A DNA stretch of 6,656 bases from an uncultured Petrimonas sp. (GTDB taxonomy: Bacteria > Bacteroidota > Bacteroidia > Bacteroidales > Dysgonomonadaceae): positions 1 to 6,656 of the forward strand of contig CAKTUP010000111.1 in the NCBI GenBank assembly GCA_934621705.1, given 5' to 3'. A model generated the notes under the pieces. That model searched no databases, was not told the DNA's origin, and saw nothing but the letters and a program-made list of their open reading frames with translations. This document shows, in pieces, positions 4,605 through 6,656 of the stretch (the first letter of the stretch is position 1; every line of letters starts with the position of its first letter). The position numbers were made by a program, and so were the translations under genes.

Positions 4605-6656
4605 TTATTGTCTCCCCAACACATAATAGTTTGTATTCGAAGTGTCTTTTATTACAATCTTTTTATCGCTCATATATTTAATGTAGCTTTTGGCGGTACG
4701 GTCTTTTACATCCATCAGCAATTCGATTTCTTGCGACAACTCGGAATAAGTCAATCGTTTGTTTTTCGAAAAGAGCTCTTTGGCTGCGCTGGTCAGTTCT
4801 ACTTCTTTGCGTTTCTCTTTTTCGTTCTGCGATTTCTCGCCCCGGTAAACGTGCATCCCTTTCCGTTTGTCCCACGAAAACTGCATTATCGGAACATCCA
4901 GCGGGCTGCCTTCTCTCACTTTCAGCGTTTTCACCACCGAGTTTTCCGGATTTTGGGTGTCTTTTTCAATGGAAAGAATGGCGGAGGCTTTGCGTTGCAG
5001 TTCGGAGCCGAGATGACCGCGGAGTTTGAAACTGTTGGGTACGAAATGCAGCACACAGATAATGCAGGTGCGGTAAATTCCCGCCAGTCGATACAGTTCC
5101 TCCACGATGGCGATGCTTTCCGTTTCGTCATTGGCGCTGCGAATCAAATCGGCAATACCGTCCAGTACCACCAAATGAATGCCGCCGAAAAAGTGGTAAT
5201 AATAATCCATACTGTCTTGAATGGATTGCAAGCGTTCGCTGCGCGACATTGCCGTAAGGTAATAGACTTTCAACCAGTCGGGCTTAGTCGTTTGTCCGGA
5301 TCGTTTGAGCAAGAGCGCGCTGTTTTTGTAAAGCTGGTTTTCCGACTGCTCGGTGTCGTAAAGCAATACCGCTTTTTGGTTGCTGTTTTGCAGAACGCTC
5401 AAGCCTAACGTATCGGCTTCAAAGTCATCATCTGCCAAAGTGCCGGCAGCGATGGCAGCGGCGTAGTTGCTTTTCCCAGTTCCTTCACCACCGGTAATGC
5501 AGAGCAGGTTTCCCTGCGTGCCGAGTGGAACATCGTTTACGCTGATAATATTTTCAGAAAGTTCGGGCGGATTTTCAAAATCCACCTCGCAAGATTTGAT
5601 GAGTGTCATTGTTTGAGTGTATTTTGCTTTCAGTAGGTCAATGATTAGCTTTCGGAAATCGTTACGGGTATTTCCTTTGGCAAAGTAATCGGAAATATCT
5701 TTTTCGGCTTTAGTGCCGGAAAGAGGCATAACCAAGCGCTGGACGCTGTATTTTGCCAGCGAATGAACGTGTTGTTCCGAAGCGGAAAGTCCTGTTTTAT
5801 CTGTGTCGTAGAGAAGGATGATATGCTTGAAACGGTGTGCCAACATTTCGATGATGCTTGGAGGAATGGCAGATGTTTCGCTGTTGAAACAAACCGCGTG
5901 GAATCCTTTGACGTAAAGGCTCATCACATCTTTTTCACCACCTGTAATGAAAAGAATATCACCTCTATTGGGTAGCTGTCGCAGTCCGAAACAGTAGTTT
6001 TGGGGAATTTGACCGCCGTACAAAAAACGGAGTTTGGATTTGGGACGGTAGAGTTTTACAAACCCTTCGCCCGTGTAGGCGAAAAGTGGCTCTGTTTCGG
6101 AGCATTGAAGCCGATAATCGTTGCCCTCGTTGTTTACCGATTGAAATTCAGAAAGAGATTTTACACCAAAGCAGAACAGTGTTTTTTCGTTTATACCGAA
6201 TATTTTCCAGAATTTGAGTTCAGCAGATGAATATAACTTTTCGGAGAAATGAAAAGGTTTGGGTGGTGTTTCTGTTGCCTTATCTAATTTATTATTGGAA
6301 GACGGAGAGATTTCAATCGATTGTTTTTTTGTTTTTTTCTTGAAGTGTGTAAAACCGTCTTGTTTTTCCTCCAAATGTAAGTTTAAGTCCCGGTTGATGA
6401 TTTGAAGTACTTGAAAAAAGTCACGCTTCACGTCCAAACCTTTGATTTGAGCCACAAAAGCAAAGCAGTCGCCGGAGTAGTCGGGGTTACCGAAGTCTTT
6501 TATTTTAAACGATTGGTTGTGCCTGTCGTAATAAATATTGCAAGATGCTCTTTTATCATCGTAGAACGGATTTTTGAAATTCTTGCCAAGACGAAAATCA
6601 AAAGGTATGTAATGTTTGAAAACGGCTAAACCGCTTTGAGTGGCTAAGAGAATAGA
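4605..6656 (-). CDS. primase-like Toprim / RecA-fold ATPase protein, N-terminus cut by right window edge
   Basis: The minus-strand frame is open to the right edge, giving 683 codons with the true start outside. Numbered from the edge: a CHC2-type primase finger fold (about 29-67; NPFYDDKRAS, IKDFG, YSGDCFAFV) without the Cys/His zinc ligands; an AT-rich linker (about 100-135); a Toprim domain with Glu241 (GGEKDVMSL) and the acidic pair DTD (284-286); then a hexameric-helicase-type RecA ATPase with Walker A GGEGTGKS (389-396), Walker B HLVVLDG (494-500; D499) and RGHLGSELQRKA (546-557), as in RepA-like and AAA_25 proteins. Residues 622-683 look like a winged helix. The protein probably primes or unwinds DNA during element replication or transfer. 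It is followed by the HTH gene after 66 bp on the same strand. The GTG at 6455 is not the start because it falls inside the finger-like fold. Confidence 0.9.
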   Translation of the reverse strand, partial: SILLATQSGLAVFKHYIPFDFRLGKNFKNPFYDDKRASCNIYYDRHNQSFKIKDFGNPDYSGDCFAFVAQIKGLDVKRDFFQVLQIINRDLNLHLEEKQDGFTHFKKKTKKQSIEISPSSNNKLDKATETPPKPFHFSEKLYSSAELKFWKIFGINEKTLFCFGVKSLSEFQSVNNEGNDYRLQCSETEPLFAYTGEGFVKLYRPKSKLRFLYGGQIPQNYCFGLRQLPNRGDILFITGGEKDVMSLYVKGFHAVCFNSETSAIPPSIIEMLAHRFKHIILLYDTDKTGLSASEQHVHSLAKYSVQRLVMPLSGTKAEKDISDYFAKGNTRNDFRKLIIDLLKAKYTQTMTLIKSCEVDFENPPELSENIISVNDVPLGTQGNLLCITGGEGTGKSNYAAAIAAGTLADDDFEADTLGLSVLQNSNQKAVLLYDTEQSENQLYKNSALLLKRSGQTTKPDWLKVYYLTAMSRSERLQSIQDSMDYYYHFFGGIHLVVLDGIADLIRSANDETESIAIVEELYRLAGIYRTCIICVLHFVPNSFKLRGHLGSELQRKASAILSIEKDTQNPENSVVKTLKVREGSPLDVPIMQFSWDKRKGMHVYRGEKSQNEKEKRKEVELTSAAKELFSKNKRLTYSELSQEIELLMDVKDRTAKSYIKYMSDKKIVIKDTSNTNYYVLGRQ

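Noticed and set aside
4608..5408. 266-codon plus-strand open frame opposite the primase-ATPase
   Set aside because: It mirrors the ATPase domain with clear Walker motifs on the other strand; the Phe-rich translation is typical of a shadow frame.
6453..6455. GTG as start of the primase-ATPase
   Set aside because: The frame stays open for 67 more codons to the edge, and those codons encode the primase finger-like fold, so the GTG is an internal Val.

Overview
The window looks like part of an integrated conjugative or mobilizable element of a Bacteroidota host, most likely Bacteroidales. Four things point there. First, the gene set is typical: a primase-ATPase, an excisionase-type HTH protein, a DUF4099/DUF3945 protein and a plasmid-type topoisomerase III. 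Second, purine-rich Shine-Dalgarno sites are absent before the starts. Third, there is a full match to the Bacteroides promoter consensus, TTTG-N20-TAnnTTTG. Fourth, the topoisomerase carries the TDAGREGE variant I associate with Bacteroides elements. Every convincing gene lies on the minus strand, so transcription runs from high to low coordinates.

Layout in transcription order. (1) 6656-4605: a primase/RecA-like ATPase whose N-terminus is cut by the right window edge. The frame is open to base 6656, 67 codons beyond the GTG at 6455. (2) 4604-4539: a 66-bp gap rich in short direct and inverted repeats. (3) 4538-4200: a 112-aa HTH protein whose 3' end contains four TGGC boxes spaced exactly 10 bp apart. 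(4) A possible promoter -7 box at 4175-4182. (5) 4157-2646: a DUF4099/DUF3945 protein with three related repeats and a Lys/Gln-rich tail. (6) 2618-609: topoisomerase III (topB), which appears to lack a block of its Toprim domain. (7) 580-485: a good promoter, then a 7-bp GC-rich hairpin and a T7 run. (8) 470-1: the N-terminal 156 codons of an Abi_2 (AbiD/AbiF) abortive-infection protein, cut by the left edge.

How they may work together. HTH, DUF3945 protein and topB sit in the same order as the small HTH genes, orf3 and exc in the CTnDOT excision operon. I infer an excision/DNA-processing module, with the primase-ATPase serving replication or second-strand synthesis. The Abi gene has much lower GC (about 34% over bases 1-360, against about 50% or more in sampled parts of topB). 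It looks like a defence cargo gene with its own promoter.

The most interesting region is 485-580: a short, independently promoted, hairpin-forming RNA directly upstream of an AbiF-type gene. AbiF proteins have been described as toxins paired with an upstream non-coding RNA antitoxin and as relatives of the Cas13 ancestor. The other notable signals are the shortened Toprim domain of TopB and the 10-bp-phased TGGC boxes upstream of the DUF3945 gene.
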